Positions 17,361-27,663 are shown, counted from the first letter of the stretch. The stretch: 64,000 nucleotides of DNA from Bacillus sp. REN16 (GCF_020731355.1 NZ_JAJFZK010000013.1:1-64000), one strand, 5' to 3'. Notes: generated from the sequence alone by a model not told the origin. Made by a program: numbers and translations.

Positions 17361-17393
17361 AAAGCACGGTAATATCCGCCGTGCTTTTTTTGT
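17361..17393 (+). terminator. spoIIIA operon terminator
   Basis: AAAGCACGG pairs with CCGTGCTTT, followed by a T run. Confidence 0.9.
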
Positions 17394-17480
17394 TTTCATA
17401 AAACAATGAAATTCAGGGAAAGTTTTGTTATGATTTGTATATCGATGATAACGTTTTCGATAAAAAATCTGCACAATATA

Positions 17481-17529
17481 TTGAAATGAACCTTTTAAGT
17501 ATCGTATCATATTAGTATGTGGTACTAAT
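17481..17529 (+). promoter_or_regulatory. accB promoter with FapR-like operator
   Basis: TTGAAA (17481-17486), 18 bp, TATCAT (17505-17510) is a plausible sigma-A promoter. ATTAGTA (17511-17517) and TACTAAT (17523-17529) form a perfect inverted repeat around five bases, the arm sequence and spacing of FapR boxes. It begins right at the -10 element, where FapR binding would block initiation. A cre-like TGATAACGTTTTCG lies further upstream at about 17446. Confidence 0.7.
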
Positions 17530-17552
17530 ACTAGCAATAAAATGCTACCTAT

Positions 17553-17595
17553 AACATTATTCTGAAGAAGTCTCCCACTTCTTCAGAATAATGTT
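17553..17595 (+). other. 19-bp perfect hairpin in the accB leader
   Basis: Nineteen bases at 17553-17571 pair perfectly with 17577-17595 around CTCCC. No T run follows, so it is not a standard terminator. It lies between the FapR-like box and the family C repeat, in the predicted 5' leader. Confidence 0.8.
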
Positions 17596-17597
17596 AA

Positions 17598-17697
17598 GTC
17601 TCCGGCGGATGTCACAGATTTTCAAAGGTATCTTTTCGAGCTTGCTCGAAAAAATCTGGGCACAAATCCGCCAAGGCGCATTTGATTAGGAAATATA
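17598..17697 (+). repeat. Family C structured repeat upstream of accB
   Basis: It has nested inverted segments GGCGGAT/ATCCGCC, CAGATTTT/AAAATCTG and TTTTCGAG/CTCGAAAA, then AAGGCGCATTTGATTAGGAA. The same closing segment occurs upstream of spoIVB at 29526-29545. Confidence 0.7.
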
Positions 17698-17726
17698 TTT
17701 TGAGTTATTCACAAGGAGTGTAACGA

Positions 17727-18227
17727 ATGTATAAAATTCAAGAGCTACGCGAGCTTATTAAGTTAGTTGATCAATCAAATATTGACGAGTTTACATTTGA
17801 GAGCGAAGGCTCAAAAATTAAAATGAAAAAAAATAAAGAAACAGCTGTTCAAACAGTTGTTGAAAGCAAGGTGCAAGCACAACCTGTTGCTCCAGTTGTT
17901 GCTGAAGCAGCTCAACCTGCTGTACAACCTGCACAACCGCAAGCCCAGCCGGCAGAGCCCGTTGCAGCTGCACCAACAGTTGATGAAAACTTACATAAAA
18001 TTGTTTCACCGATGGTTGGTACTTTCTATGCATCTCCATCACCAGATGCTGATGTTTATGTTCAAAAAGGTGATAAAGTAAAAGAAGATTCTGTTGTTTG
18101 TATCGTTGAAGCAATGAAGCTATTCAACGAGATTGAAGCAGAAGTGAATGGAGAAATCGTTGAAATATTGGTAGAGAATGGTCAGCTTGTGGAGTATGGC
18201 CAACCATTATTCTTAGTAAAAGCATAA
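17727..18227 (+). CDS. accB: Biotin carboxyl carrier protein of acetyl-CoA carboxylase
   Basis: AccB carries the biotin that AccC carboxylates for malonyl-CoA synthesis. The 166-residue protein has a helical N terminus, a Pro/Ala/Gln-rich flexible linker (about 50-84) and a biotinyl domain with the EAMKL motif, where Lys131 receives biotin. CAAGGAG precedes the ATG. The leader contains a FapR-like operator and strong hairpins. A 200-bp repeat separates it from accC, yet the pair is surely functional together. Confidence 0.97.
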   Translation: MYKIQELRELIKLVDQSNIDEFTFESEGSKIKMKKNKETAVQTVVESKVQAQPVAPVVAEAAQPAVQPAQPQAQPAEPVAAAPTVDENLHKIVSPMVGTFYASPSPDADVYVQKGDKVKEDSVVCIVEAMKLFNEIEAEVNGEIVEILVENGQLVEYGQPLFLVKA

Positions 18228-18232
18228 ATCCT

Positions 18233-18433
18233 TGTTCAAAAGGAGGGTGAAGAGGACCGGGTCGACAAAAACGCCACGTCCTGTGGCATTATCGACACTA
18301 GCACATCCTGTGCGTCGAAATTTCAAGGCGGCGCAGCTTTGAGTACCGGAGCGTATGTAGTTAATACGCGAGGAACGGAGAAGCAAGACAACGCGGAAAT
18401 TCGATGCGTCATATTCGGCCGATTTTTTGAACA
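18233..18433 (+). repeat. Family B MITE-like repeat between accB and accC
   Basis: The element is bounded by inverted ends TGTTCAAAA (18233-18241) and TTTTGAACA (18425-18433). The internal segments GCAGCTTTGAGTACCGGAGC and GAAATTCGATGCGTCAT recur, inverted, at 33417-33602. It also holds the hairpin module GCCACGTCCTGTGGC (18273-18287) with GCACATCCTGTGC, which family A copies share. It has no coding capacity of its own. Confidence 0.82.
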
Positions 18434-18456
18434 TCACATAAATGAGGAGCGACCGT

Positions 18457-19803
18457 ATGTTAAAAAAGATCTTAATAGCAAACCGTGGAGAAATAGCTGT
18501 TCGTATCATTCGAGCATGTAAAGAGCTTGGAATTGAAACGGTAGCTGTTTTCTCGGAAGCAGACCGTGAATCACTCCACGTTCAATTAGCAGATGAGGCC
18601 TATTGTATTGGTCCTAAATCATCAAAAGATAGCTATTTGAATTTTACAAATATTATTAGTGTTGCAAAGCTAACAGATTGTGAAGGTATTCACCCCGGAT
18701 ATGGCTTTTTAGCAGAAAATGCAGATTTTGCAGAGCTTTGCCGTGAAGTTAACCTAACGTTCATTGGTCCAAGTCCTGAAGCTATAAACAAAATGGGAAC
18801 AAAGGACGTTGCTCGTGAAACGATGAGAGAAGCGGGAGTACCAATCGTGCCTGGTTCTCAAGGAATCATCAAGGATTCGGGTGAAGCGATCGCCCTTGCA
18901 AATGATATGGGTTATCCTGTCATTATTAAAGCCACAGCTGGTGGGGGCGGAAAAGGGATTCGTGTTGCGAGAGATGAGGAAGAACTCGTTAAGGGAATCA
19001 ACATCACTCAGCAAGAAGCGGCAACTGCCTTTGGTAACCCTGGCGTGTATATTGAAAAATATATTCAAGATTTCCGCCATGTCGAGATTCAAGTATTAGC
19101 CGATAACCATGGAAATGTGATACATTTAGGAGAGAGAGATTGCTCCATTCAACGTCGTTTGCAAAAACTTGTTGAGGAAACTCCATCACCTGCCCTCAAT
19201 GAAGCAACAAGGAAAAAAATGGGTGATGCTGCTGTTAAAGCGGCAAAAGCTGTTGACTATTCAGGAGCGGGAACAATCGAATTCATCTATGATCACATTA
19301 ATGACAAATTCTATTTCATGGAAATGAATACAAGAATCCAGGTTGAGCATCCCGTCACAGAGATGGTAACTGGAGTGGACTTAATTAAAGAAATGATTTA
19401 CGTAGCATCTGGTAAAGAGCTTTCATTAACTCAAGAAGATGTAACATTTAATGGTTGGGCAATTGAATGTCGAATCAATGCGGAAAATCCAGAGAAGAAT
19501 TTCATGCCTTCGCCTGGAAAAATCGAAATGTATTTACCACCAGGTGGTCTTGGGGTAAGAATAGACTCAGCAGCGTATCCTGGCTATTCAATACCTCCGT
19601 ATTACGATTCCATGATTGCAAAGCTCATTACTTATGGGGCAACGAGGGAAGAAGCAATTTCAAGAATGAAGCGTGCCCTTAGCGAATTTGTAATTGAAGG
19701 TGTGCACACGACAATTCCTTTCCACCTCCGACTTATGAATCATGAAAAATTTGTAGGCGGGGACTTCAATACAAAATTTCTTGAATTGCATGAGGTTATG
19801 TAG
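18457..19803 (+). CDS. accC: Acetyl-CoA carboxylase, biotin carboxylase subunit
   Basis: AccC uses ATP and bicarbonate to carboxylate the biotin on AccB. The 448-residue length is standard. The ATP-grasp fold shows [16 protein letters not shown] at the N terminus, the glycine-rich loop [12 protein letters not shown], the [14 protein letters not shown] segment and the active-site [18 protein letters not shown] 18457 has GAGGAG seven bases upstream; an earlier in-frame start at 18442 is inside the ribosome-binding region. Confidence 0.98.
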   Translation: MLKKILIANRGEIAVRIIRACKELGIETVAVFSEADRESLHVQLADEAYCIGPKSSKDSYLNFTNIISVAKLTDCEGIHPGYGFLAENADFAELCREVNLTFIGPSPEAINKMGTKDVARETMREAGVPIVPGSQGIIKDSGEAIALANDMGYPVIIKATAGGGGKGIRVARDEEELVKGINITQQEAATAFGNPGVYIEKYIQDFRHVEIQVLADNHGNVIHLGERDCSIQRRLQKLVEETPSPALNEATRKKMGDAAVKAAKAVDYSGAGTIEFIYDHINDKFYFMEMNTRIQVEHPVTEMVTGVDLIKEMIYVASGKELSLTQEDVTFNGWAIECRINAENPEKNFMPSPGKIEMYLPPGGLGVRIDSAAYPGYSIPPYYDSMIAKLITYGATREEAISRMKRALSEFVIEGVHTTIPFHLRLMNHEKFVGGDFNTKFLELHEVM

Positions 19804-19845
19804 TAGTACAATTAAGTATAGATCTATTATAGGAGGTGCTTGCTG

Positions 19846-20256
19846 ATGACAGCGGAAACGAATATTTTAGAAATGGATCAAGGCAGCAATGGTCTTGGTA
19901 AGGTTGAAATCGCACCAGAGGTAATTGAAGTGATTGCAGGTATTGCTTCTTCAGAAGTTGAAGGAGTCGCATCAATGAGAGGGAATTTTGCTTCAGGTGT
20001 TGTTGAGAAACTTGGAAAGAAAAATCATGGAAAAGGTGTTAAAGTCGAATTAACAGAAACAGGCATTATTGTTGATGTATTCTGTGTCATGAACTTTGGC
20101 GTTTCCATTCCCAATGTTGCTCGTCAAATTCAGGACAATGTACGTCAAGCTTTATTGAATATGACTGCTCTAGATGCAAATGAAGTAAACATCCACGTTG
20201 TAGGTGTCTTATTTGAATCCCAAAAACCTGAAGTTCAGGTGGAAGAAGAGATGTAA
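19846..20256 (+). CDS. yqhY: Asp23/Gls24 family protein YqhY
   Basis: The 136-residue Asp23/Gls24-type protein shows EVIEVIAGIASSEVEGVASM and the C-terminal ARQIQDNVRQALLNMT stretch. YqhY homologues cluster with accBC, and in B. subtilis YqhY has been linked to control of acetyl-CoA carboxylase. ATG 19846 lies nine bases after AGGAGG; TTG 19840 is too close. It is separated from accC by only 42 bp, so one transcript is likely. Confidence 0.92.
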   Translation: MTAETNILEMDQGSNGLGKVEIAPEVIEVIAGIASSEVEGVASMRGNFASGVVEKLGKKNHGKGVKVELTETGIIVDVFCVMNFGVSIPNVARQIQDNVRQALLNMTALDANEVNIHVVGVLFESQKPEVQVEEEM

Positions 20257-20257
20257 T

Positions 20258-20298
20258 GAAAAAAGTGTCTGATGGCAAACGCTATCAGACTTTTTTCT
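20258..20298 (+). terminator. accBC-yqhY terminator
   Basis: GTCTGAT pairs with ATCAGAC, flanked by an A run before and a T run after. Confidence 0.85.
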
Positions 20299-20413
20299 TT
20301 TTTATCCTCTATATTAGGGTTGGTTTTTATTTTGAAATTATTTTATGATATTATCATGGTATTAGACTGTTAGTGGGACAAATAAGTTTTACTATACATA
20401 AAGGAGAAATAAA

Positions 20414-20806
20414 ATGAAAAGACGTACAGCAAGACAAAAGGCTCTACAATCGTTATTCCAGGTGGATGTAAGTGAAAGTGATCCGAAAGAAGCGATTGAA
20501 AGTGTACTGGAAGAAGATTCTTCAGATCCTTTCCTTGAGCAGCTCGTTCATGGAGTTGTCGAACATAAAGAAGAAATTGATACCTTATTACGAGAGCATC
20601 TTGAAAAATGGAATCTTGAAAGACTTGCAAATGTAGACCGCTCCATATTAAGAATCGCTGTTTTTGAAATGAAGTATGTAGATGAAATCCCAGTAAAAGT
20701 AAGTATGGATGAAGCGATTGAACTTGCAAAAGAATTCGGGGATGACAGCTCAAGCCGTTTTATTAATGCGATTCTATCGAAAATAAAAGATACAATAGTG
20801 AAATAA
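20414..20806 (+). CDS. nusB: Transcription antitermination factor NusB
   Basis: NusB binds boxA RNA with NusE (S10) and supports rRNA transcription. The 130-residue all-helical protein has [15 protein letters not shown] at the start and [11 protein letters not shown]...[28 protein letters not shown], the family core. AAGGAG precedes the ATG. Confidence 0.97.
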   Translation: MKRRTARQKALQSLFQVDVSESDPKEAIESVLEEDSSDPFLEQLVHGVVEHKEEIDTLLREHLEKWNLERLANVDRSILRIAVFEMKYVDEIPVKVSMDEAIELAKEFGDDSSSRFINAILSKIKDTIVK

Positions 20807-20876
20807 ACGTACCTTTATGCTTTGAAATAAGAGAAATCCAACAAATGATTGAATGTATAAAAGGGAGAGTTGAAAA

Positions 20877-21743
20877 ATGGCAGCAGAGATTATTAGTGGG
20901 AAAGAATTAGCACAAACAAAACGAAACGAACTTGCTGAGGAAGTACAAAAATTAGCACAAGAGGGAATCGTTCCGGGTTTAGCTGTGCTATTGGTAGGGA
21001 ATAACCCAGCTTCAAGATCCTATGTAAAAGGTAAAGATAAAGCATGTAAAGAAACGGGTATCCATTCCCTAATGCTAGAATATCCGGATACTATCACCGA
21101 AGAATTTTTACTAGGAGAAATTGACCGCTTAAATCAGGATCCTTCTATCCATGGAATTCTTGTTCAATTACCTTTGCCAAATACAATTAATGAAACAGCT
21201 GTTATCGAAAGAATCTCACCTGAAAAAGATGTGGATGGGTTCCATCCGATTAATATCGGAAGAATGATGATTGGACAAGATGCCTTCCTCCCATGTACAC
21301 CATATGGAATTATTGAAATGGTGAAATCAATACAGATTTCAATTGAAGGTAAGCATGTTGTTGTTGTTGGAAGAAGTAATATTGTTGGAAAGCCAGTTGG
21401 ACAGCTTTTCCTTAAAGAAAATGCGACCGTGACATATTGTCATTCGAAAACGAAAAATTTAAAAGAAATGACTCTTCAAGCTGATATTTTAGTGGCTGCT
21501 GTTGGTAGAGCGAATTTTATTCCAGGGGATTATATTAAAGAAGGTGCAGTTGTAATCGATGTTGGCGTAAATCGCCTAGAATCAACTGGTAAGCTTGTTG
21601 GCGACGTTGTGTTTGATGATGCGAAGGAAAAAGCAAGCTATATTACTCCAGTACCAGGTGGAGTGGGCCCAATGACAATTACAATGCTACTGCATAATAC
21701 TGTTCAATCTGCAAAAAAATCTGCCCTTCTGTCAAGAAAGTAG
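20877..21743 (+). CDS. folD: Bifunctional methylenetetrahydrofolate dehydrogenase/cyclohydrolase
   Basis: FolD converts 5,10-methylene-THF to 10-formyl-THF with NADP. The 288-residue protein has the catalytic YVKGKDKACKETGI (Lys near 56), the PEKDVDGFHPINIGRM loop and the Rossmann motif GRSNIVGKPVGQL. GGGAGAG lies just before the ATG. Confidence 0.98.
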   Translation: MAAEIISGKELAQTKRNELAEEVQKLAQEGIVPGLAVLLVGNNPASRSYVKGKDKACKETGIHSLMLEYPDTITEEFLLGEIDRLNQDPSIHGILVQLPLPNTINETAVIERISPEKDVDGFHPINIGRMMIGQDAFLPCTPYGIIEMVKSIQISIEGKHVVVVGRSNIVGKPVGQLFLKENATVTYCHSKTKNLKEMTLQADILVAAVGRANFIPGDYIKEGAVVIDVGVNRLESTGKLVGDVVFDDAKEKASYITPVPGGVGPMTITMLLHNTVQSAKKSALLSRK

Positions 21744-21755
21744 GGATCGGGTAGA

Positions 21756-23102
21756 ATGGATCAGAATCGTTATTTAACGGTAGCAGCCCTAACCAAGTAT
21801 ATTAAGCGTAAATTTGATGCCGACCCTCACTTACAGGATATTTGGGTAAAAGGGGAAATCTCAAACTTTAAAGCGCATAGCCGCGGGCATATGTATTTTA
21901 CGATTAAGGATCAGCAAGCACGAATTCAAGCTGTCATGTTTGCTGGCTACAACCGTGAATTGAAGTTTACTCCTGAGAACGGGATGAAAGTGTTACTTCG
22001 CGGTGAGGTCACTGTATTTGAATCGAACGGAAATTATCAGCTCTATGTAAAAGAAATGCAGCCAGACGGGATCGGAAATTTATACTTAGCCTATGAAGAA
22101 ATGAAAAAGCGTCTTGAGGCTGAAGGACTTTTTTCACAACAGTATAAAAAGCCTATTCCCAAAATCCCGCACTATATTGGAATTGTTACTTCGCCTACTG
22201 GTGCTGCAATCCGGGATATTATTACAACGATTAGACGGAGATTTCCTATCGCTAAGGTAATTGTGTTTCCTGCTTTAGTCCAAGGGGTTAATGCCGGACC
22301 TTCCGTCGTAAAGGCGATTCAACAAGCGAATGAATTTGGAAACATTGATGTCCTTATTGTTGGACGCGGTGGAGGCTCGATTGAGGAGCTTTGGGCTTTT
22401 AACGAAGAAATAGTGGCACGAGCGATTTTTCAGTCTAAGGTTCCGATTATTTCAGCGGTAGGTCATGAGACTGATGTAACGATTGCCGATTTTGTTGCTG
22501 ATTTACGTGCACCAACACCAACAGGTGCTGCGGAATTGGCTGTTCCGCATTTGGCGGAGCTTTCAGAACGTTTATTAGTGAGACATACACGTTTATTACG
22601 TGCTATGAAGGAAAAATTGGTAAATGATACGAAACGATTAGATACATTGAAAAAATCCTATGCTTTTCGTTTTCCAAAGAATCTCTATCAACAAAAGGAG
22701 CAACAGCTTGATCGGTTGGTAGAACGTTTGGAAAGAGAAGGAGTAATGGCTTTCTCTCGTAAGCAGGAGGAATTTCAAAGGCTAAAGCTAAGATTACTGC
22801 ATAACCATCCAAGTGAAAAGCTTGTTCAAGCAAAGCATAAGCAGGACTATCATACGAAAATGCTTGTAAAGGAATTTACACAAATTTTAAAGCAGAAGCA
22901 ATATGTTTTTTCATCAACTCTTGCAAAGCTTGAAGCTCTTAGTCCGTTAAAAATCATGGACCGCGGATATAGCCTCGTATACGATCAGGAAGAACATTTA
23001 GTGAAAAGTGTACAGCAAGTGGAATCGGGGAATCGAATAAAGGTAAAGCTTACGGACGGTCATCTTGATTGTGAAGTAATTGAAATAGAGGAGAGACAAT
23101 AA
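21756..23102 (+). CDS. xseA: Exodeoxyribonuclease VII large subunit
   Basis: XseA with XseB degrades single-stranded DNA from both ends. The 448-residue protein has the N-terminal OB domain ([27 protein letters not shown]), the catalytic region [14 protein letters not shown]...[11 protein letters not shown], and a coiled-coil C-terminal part that binds XseB. The start is 12 bp after folD and its end touches xseB, so these genes share a transcript. Confidence 0.97.
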   Translation: MDQNRYLTVAALTKYIKRKFDADPHLQDIWVKGEISNFKAHSRGHMYFTIKDQQARIQAVMFAGYNRELKFTPENGMKVLLRGEVTVFESNGNYQLYVKEMQPDGIGNLYLAYEEMKKRLEAEGLFSQQYKKPIPKIPHYIGIVTSPTGAAIRDIITTIRRRFPIAKVIVFPALVQGVNAGPSVVKAIQQANEFGNIDVLIVGRGGGSIEELWAFNEEIVARAIFQSKVPIISAVGHETDVTIADFVADLRAPTPTGAAELAVPHLAELSERLLVRHTRLLRAMKEKLVNDTKRLDTLKKSYAFRFPKNLYQQKEQQLDRLVERLEREGVMAFSRKQEEFQRLKLRLLHNHPSEKLVQAKHKQDYHTKMLVKEFTQILKQKQYVFSSTLAKLEALSPLKIMDRGYSLVYDQEEHLVKSVQQVESGNRIKVKLTDGHLDCEVIEIEERQ

Positions 23103-23336
23103 ATGAGTGAAGAAAAGGTATTATCCTTTGAGGAAGCAATGGAACAGCTCGAGCAAATTGTTGGGCGTCTTGAAGAAGGGGATGTCCCTTTAGAGAAAGC
23201 AATCACTTATTTCCAAGATGGAATGAAGCTATCAAAGCTTTGTCATGATAAGCTTCAGCATGTTGAAAAGCAAATGGAGCAAATTTTGCGTGAAGATGGC
23301 GAACTTGAGCCGTTTACGATTCAGGAGGAAGAATAG
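23103..23336 (+). CDS. xseB: Exodeoxyribonuclease VII small subunit
   Basis: The 77-residue two-helix protein has [26 protein letters not shown], the family signature, and coats the XseA coiled coil. Its ATG follows the xseA stop directly and its TAG overlaps the GTG of ispA by one base, indicating tight translational coupling. Confidence 0.97.
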   Translation: MSEEKVLSFEEAMEQLEQIVGRLEEGDVPLEKAITYFQDGMKLSKLCHDKLQHVEKQMEQILREDGELEPFTIQEEE

Positions 23337-24232
23337 TGAGGCAGCCAACTGAGGTAGAGCAATTTTTAAACATACAAAAGAATAAGATCGAGGAGCAGCT
23401 GCCGAAGTATATTTCTCATTTATCAGCCCCGGAAATCATCAAGGATGCCATGGACTATTCCCTGGAAGCGGGTGGAAAACGAATTCGTCCATTATTGTTA
23501 TTAGGCACGCTTCATTCCTTTGGAAAAGATGAGAGTATTGGTATGCCGACTGCGTGTGCAGTTGAAATGATTCATACGTATTCCCTTATTCACGATGATC
23601 TTCCGAGTATGGATGATGATGATCTTCGCAGAGGGAAGCCCACCAATCATAAGGTGTATGGAGAGGCAGTCGCAATTTTAGCGGGGGATGCGCTTCTGAC
23701 ATACAGTTTTCAAGTAATTACTGAGTCCATGAAAGACCATATATCTGCTGAAAAGAAGCTTTTGCTCGTTACAGAATTAGCGAAAGCATCTGGACCTGAG
23801 GGAATGGTTGGCGGACAGGTTGCTGATATGGAAGGTGAAGGAGCTGTCCTGAACCTGGAAGAGTTGGAATACATTCACCGCCATAAAACTGGAAAATTAT
23901 TAGCATATAGCGTAATTGCAGGGGCGATACTTGCAGATGCTACTAGTGAACAGCTTGATAAGCTATCCCAATTTGCACATCATTTAGGCCTGGCTTTTCA
24001 AATTCGGGATGATATTTTAGATATTGAGGGCACTGAGATTGTTCTTGGGAAACCGGTCGGCAGTGATACAGGTAATCATAAAAATACATATCCTGCTTTA
24101 TTAACTCTTGAGGGTGCAAAGGAAAAATTAACCTTTCATATAGATGAAGCAAAACGGTTTTTATATAGTGTTGATATGAAACATGATATACTAGACTATA
24201 TGTGCAATCTAATCGCATCTAGAGATCATTAA
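23336..24232 (+). CDS. ispA: Farnesyl diphosphate synthase (polyprenyl synthase)
   Basis: The enzyme adds isopentenyl diphosphate to dimethylallyl and geranyl diphosphate. The 298-residue protein has the first aspartate-rich motif DDLPSMDDDDLRRGKPT, the GGKRIRPL motif near 45, and the second motif DDILDIEGT. GTG 23336 overlaps the xseB stop, and GGAGGAAGA lies upstream. It precedes dxs, the first enzyme of the same isoprenoid route. Confidence 0.96.
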   Translation: MRQPTEVEQFLNIQKNKIEEQLPKYISHLSAPEIIKDAMDYSLEAGGKRIRPLLLLGTLHSFGKDESIGMPTACAVEMIHTYSLIHDDLPSMDDDDLRRGKPTNHKVYGEAVAILAGDALLTYSFQVITESMKDHISAEKKLLLVTELAKASGPEGMVGGQVADMEGEGAVLNLEELEYIHRHKTGKLLAYSVIAGAILADATSEQLDKLSQFAHHLGLAFQIRDDILDIEGTEIVLGKPVGSDTGNHKNTYPALLTLEGAKEKLTFHIDEAKRFLYSVDMKHDILDYMCNLIASRDH

Positions 24233-24266
24233 ATATACTTTTTGAACAACCTCTAAAAGTATATTT
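24231..24266 (+). other. 12-bp inverted repeat between ispA and dxs
   Basis: AAATATACTTTT pairs perfectly with AAAAGTATATTT across 12 bases. No T run follows, so it may be an RNA-stability or processing hairpin or an AT-rich cruciform. Confidence 0.55.
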
Positions 24267-24300
24267 AAGGCGGAATAGTAAATGAAAGTGAGTGAAACCT

Positions 24301-26190
24301 TTGGATCTTCAAAGTATTAAAGACCCTAAGTTCCTTAAAAATATGTCATTAGACGAATTGAATACATTGAGTCAGGATATCCGTCAATTTTTAATAGAGA
24401 AATTATCTAAGACTGGTGGACATATTGGCCCTAACCTTGGAGTTGTTGAGCTGACAATTGCTTTACATAAGGAGTTTGACAGTCCAAACGATAAATTTAT
24501 TTGGGATGTGGGTCACCAGTCATATGTGCATAAAATTTTGACGGGACGGGCTTGTGAATTTGATACATTGCGTCAATATAAAGGGCTATGCGGGTTTCCG
24601 AAGCGTGTTGAAAGTGAGCATGACGTTTGGGAAACAGGACATAGCTCAACAAGTCTTTCCGCTGCTATGGGGATGGCTGTTGCGCGTGATGTTAAAGGAA
24701 CGAAGGAATTTGTCGTTCCCATTATTGGTGATGGTGCCTTAACGGGTGGAATGGCATTGGAAGCGTTAAATCATATTGGACATGAAAAGAAAGATATGAT
24801 TGTGATTTTAAATGACAATGAAATGTCGATAGCGCCAAATGTAGGCGCTCTTCATCATGTTCTTGCGAGATTAAGAACTGCTGGTAAATATAATTGGGTT
24901 AAAGATGAACTAGAGCTTTTACTGAAGAAAATTCCAGCTGTTGGCGGAAAGCTTGCAGCAACCGCTGAGCGAGTAAAGGATAGTCTTAAATATCTGCTTG
25001 TATCTGGAGTCTTCTTTGAGGAGCTTGGATTTACGTATTTAGGACCGATTGATGGGCATAATTTTGAAGATTTATTTGAAACCCTTGAATATGCAAAGAA
25101 AACAAAGGGTCCAGTCTTAGTCCATGTCATTACAAAAAAAGGAAAGGGCTATACCCCTGCTGAAACTGACAAAATCGGAACATGGCATGGTACAGGCCCA
25201 TATAAAATTGAAACAGGCGATTTTGTTAAACCTAAAAATGCACCTCCAGCATGGAGTGCCGTTATTAGTGAGACAGTTCGGAAGCTAGCCAAAAATGATC
25301 AGCGTATTGTTGCGATTACACCTGCAATGCCTGTAGGTTCAAAGCTAGAAAAGTTTGCGGAGGAATTCCCGGAACGTATGTATGATGTGGGAATTGCCGA
25401 ACAGCATGCAACTACAATGGCGGCTGGTCTTGCAACACAAGGTATGAAGCCGTTTCTTGCCATTTATTCGACGTTTTTACAAAGAGCATATGACCAAGTC
25501 GTGCACGATGTGTGTCGTCAAAACCTAAATGTATTCATTGGAATCGATCGTTCGGGTTTAGTTGGAGCAGACGGAGAAACACATCAGGGAGTATTCGATA
25601 TTGCATTTTTAAGACATATCCCTAATATGGTCATCATGATGCCAATGGACGAGAATGAAGGTCAACACATGGTAAATACGGCAATTCATTATGATGAAGG
25701 TCCGATTGCTCTAAGATATGCAAGAGGAAATGGCCTTGGAGTCGATATGGATGAAGAGCTAAAGCTGATTCCAATCGGTTCATGGGAAATCGTGAAACCG
25801 GGAACAGATGCTGTTATTTTAACGTTTGGAACAACAATACCAATGGCACTTGAAGCAGCAGAGCGACTTGAAAAAGAGGATATTTCCGTAAGAGTGGTGA
25901 ATGCTCGCTTTATTAAACCACTTGATAATGATATGATGCATCAAATTTTAGGATCAAATCTTCCTGTTTTAACAATTGAGGAATCAGTGCTGATGGGTGG
26001 ATTTGGCAGTTCGGTACTGGAATTTGCTTATGATCATGAATATCAAAATGTTAAAATTGATCGAATGGGAATTCCAGATCAATTTATTGAGCATGGAAAC
26101 GTCAACGATCTGCTCGCCGAAATTGGCATGACAACGGAAAATGTCGTTGAACGTATTCACAAGCTCGTACCTAATAAGAAAAGAGTGTAA
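24301..26190 (+). CDS. dxs: 1-deoxy-D-xylulose-5-phosphate synthase
   Basis: Dxs condenses pyruvate and glyceraldehyde 3-phosphate with thiamine diphosphate, the first MEP-pathway step. The protein has about 629 residues. The TPP motif is [15 protein letters not shown], the catalytic Glu lies in [13 protein letters not shown], and the C-terminal transketolase domain is complete. TTG 24301 gives [16 protein letters not shown], which fits the family start; GTG 24292 is an alternative three codons upstream. The ribosome-binding site (AAAGTGAG) is weak for either. Confidence 0.96.
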   Translation: MDLQSIKDPKFLKNMSLDELNTLSQDIRQFLIEKLSKTGGHIGPNLGVVELTIALHKEFDSPNDKFIWDVGHQSYVHKILTGRACEFDTLRQYKGLCGFPKRVESEHDVWETGHSSTSLSAAMGMAVARDVKGTKEFVVPIIGDGALTGGMALEALNHIGHEKKDMIVILNDNEMSIAPNVGALHHVLARLRTAGKYNWVKDELELLLKKIPAVGGKLAATAERVKDSLKYLLVSGVFFEELGFTYLGPIDGHNFEDLFETLEYAKKTKGPVLVHVITKKGKGYTPAETDKIGTWHGTGPYKIETGDFVKPKNAPPAWSAVISETVRKLAKNDQRIVAITPAMPVGSKLEKFAEEFPERMYDVGIAEQHATTMAAGLATQGMKPFLAIYSTFLQRAYDQVVHDVCRQNLNVFIGIDRSGLVGADGETHQGVFDIAFLRHIPNMVIMMPMDENEGQHMVNTAIHYDEGPIALRYARGNGLGVDMDEELKLIPIGSWEIVKPGTDAVILTFGTTIPMALEAAERLEKEDISVRVVNARFIKPLDNDMMHQILGSNLPVLTIEESVLMGGFGSSVLEFAYDHEYQNVKIDRMGIPDQFIEHGNVNDLLAEIGMTTENVVERIHKLVPNKKRV

Positions 26191-26192
26191 GC

Positions 26193-27026
26193 ATGGGTAC
26201 AAAAAAAGAAAGACTCGACGTTTTATTAGTTGAACGTGGCTTGATTGAAACAAGAGAAAAAGCAAAACGTTCCATCATGGCTGGTCTCGTCTATACAAAT
26301 CAGGAACGACTTGATAAACCTGGAGAAAAAGTAGAAATTGATATACCTCTTACTGTTAAGGGAAACGTTATCCCTTATGTAAGTAGGGGTGGGTTGAAAC
26401 TCGAGAAAGCCTTAAAAGTTTTTGATTTAAATATTAAAGATAAAATCATGATTGATATTGGCTCCTCGACTGGCGGATTTACGGATTGTGCGCTTCAAAA
26501 TGGCGTTAAGAAGTCATATGCCCTAGATGTCGGGTATAACCAGCTTGCGTGGAAGCTTCGTCAGGATGAACGTGTAGTCGTGATGGAAAGGACCAATTTC
26601 AGGTATGTGACTCCCGCAGACCTCCAAAGCGGTTTACCTGAGTTTGCAACAATTGATGTGTCCTTTATCTCATTGCGCTTGATATTACCTGTGTTAAAAA
26701 CACTTCTCGTTCCTAACAGTGATATTGTGGCTCTTGTTAAACCGCAATTTGAAGCAGGGAAAGAACAAGTTGGCAAAAAGGGGATTGTTCGTGATCCGAA
26801 AACGCATGAGGCTGTGCTGACGCATATTATCGAATTTTCCTTAAAGGAAGGGTATGATTGCATCGATTTATCATACTCGCCTATTACTGGCGGAGAAGGA
26901 AATATCGAATTTTTACTTCATTTACGTTGGAATGGACCCGCAGAAGTTGGGGAAAACAAACTCCCTGTTAGTGAACAAGAGATTGTTGAAAGTGCACATG
27001 CAAACTTAAAGAATGATAAATCATAA
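26193..27026 (+). CDS. yqxC: TlyA family S4/FtsJ-like rRNA methyltransferase or hemolysin-like protein YqxC
   Basis: The 277-residue protein has an S4 RNA-binding domain (about 5-66, RLDVLLVERGLIETREKAKRS) and an FtsJ-like methyltransferase domain. The SAM motif is DIGSSTGGFTDCAL and the K-D-K-E-type residues are in ALDVGYNQLAW and KPQFEAG. TlyA homologues methylate rRNA riboses; the target here is unproven. It starts two bases after dxs, as in B. subtilis. Confidence 0.92.
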   Translation: MGTKKERLDVLLVERGLIETREKAKRSIMAGLVYTNQERLDKPGEKVEIDIPLTVKGNVIPYVSRGGLKLEKALKVFDLNIKDKIMIDIGSSTGGFTDCALQNGVKKSYALDVGYNQLAWKLRQDERVVVMERTNFRYVTPADLQSGLPEFATIDVSFISLRLILPVLKTLLVPNSDIVALVKPQFEAGKEQVGKKGIVRDPKTHEAVLTHIIEFSLKEGYDCIDLSYSPITGGEGNIEFLLHLRWNGPAEVGENKLPVSEQEIVESAHANLKNDKS

Positions 27027-27032
27027 ATGTTA

Positions 27033-27064
27033 AGGGGATAGCCATTGCGCTGTCCTCTTTCTTC
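27033..27064 (+). terminator. Terminator-like hairpin after yqxC
   Basis: AGGGGATAGC pairs with GCTGTCCTCT (10 bp including two G-T pairs), followed by TTCTTCG. The T tract is interrupted, so read-through into argR is possible. Confidence 0.55.
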
Positions 27065-27189
27065 GTTAAATAAATTATTACCTCTCTCGCATTGTTAACC
27101 TTAAAATCAGTAAAAAAAATGTACAATCTTGTCAGAATCGGCTAACATAGGAGGTAATATAACACGTTTATGAGAGAGAGGAATACATG

Positions 27190-27639
27190 ATGAATAAGGG
27201 TCAACGACATATTAAAATCCGTGAAATCATTACGAGCAATGATATTGAAACACAGGATGAAATTGTTGATATTTTAAAAAGTGAGGGGTACAACATCACC
27301 CAAGCAACCGTATCCCGAGACATAAAAGAACTCCATTTAGTAAAGGTTCCGATGATTGATGGTCGTTATAAATACAGTTTACCAGCAGACCAACGTTTCA
27401 ATCCGCTTCAGAAGCTTAAGCGTTCATTGATGGATGCTTTCGTAAAGATTGATTCAGCAGGCCATATGCTTGTGATGAAAACCCTTCCGGGGAATGCAAA
27501 TGCGATTGGTGCATTAATCGATCATTTAGATTGGGAAGAAATTTTAGGGACAATTTGTGGAGATGACACCTGCTTAATCATCTGTAAAACTCCGGAACAA
27601 ACCGAAATTGTGTCTAAACGATTCCTAGACATGCTGTGA
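27190..27639 (+). CDS. argR: Arginine repressor ArgR/AhrC
   Basis: The 149-residue regulator has a winged-helix N domain (1-70, [20 protein letters not shown]) and a C-terminal arginine-binding, hexamer-forming domain with [14 protein letters not shown]. It represses arginine synthesis and activates catabolism. [14 protein letters not shown] matches the B. subtilis AhrC start, so the second of two adjacent ATGs is chosen. The artPQR transporter downstream is a plausible but untested target. Confidence 0.97.
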   Translation: MNKGQRHIKIREIITSNDIETQDEIVDILKSEGYNITQATVSRDIKELHLVKVPMIDGRYKYSLPADQRFNPLQKLKRSLMDAFVKIDSAGHMLVMKTLPGNANAIGALIDHLDWEEILGTICGDDTCLIICKTPEQTEIVSKRFLDML

Positions 27640-27663
27640 CAGTGAAATAAGGAGGTGCAGGAA

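Noticed and set aside
17553-17595. Intrinsic terminator before accB
   Set aside because: The stem is perfect, but no T run follows and the hairpin lies downstream of the likely accB promoter.
17818-18114. Leucine/glutamine-rich ORFs antisense to or out of frame with accB
   Set aside because: They arise from the Pro/Ala/Gln-rich linker codons of accB read in other frames.
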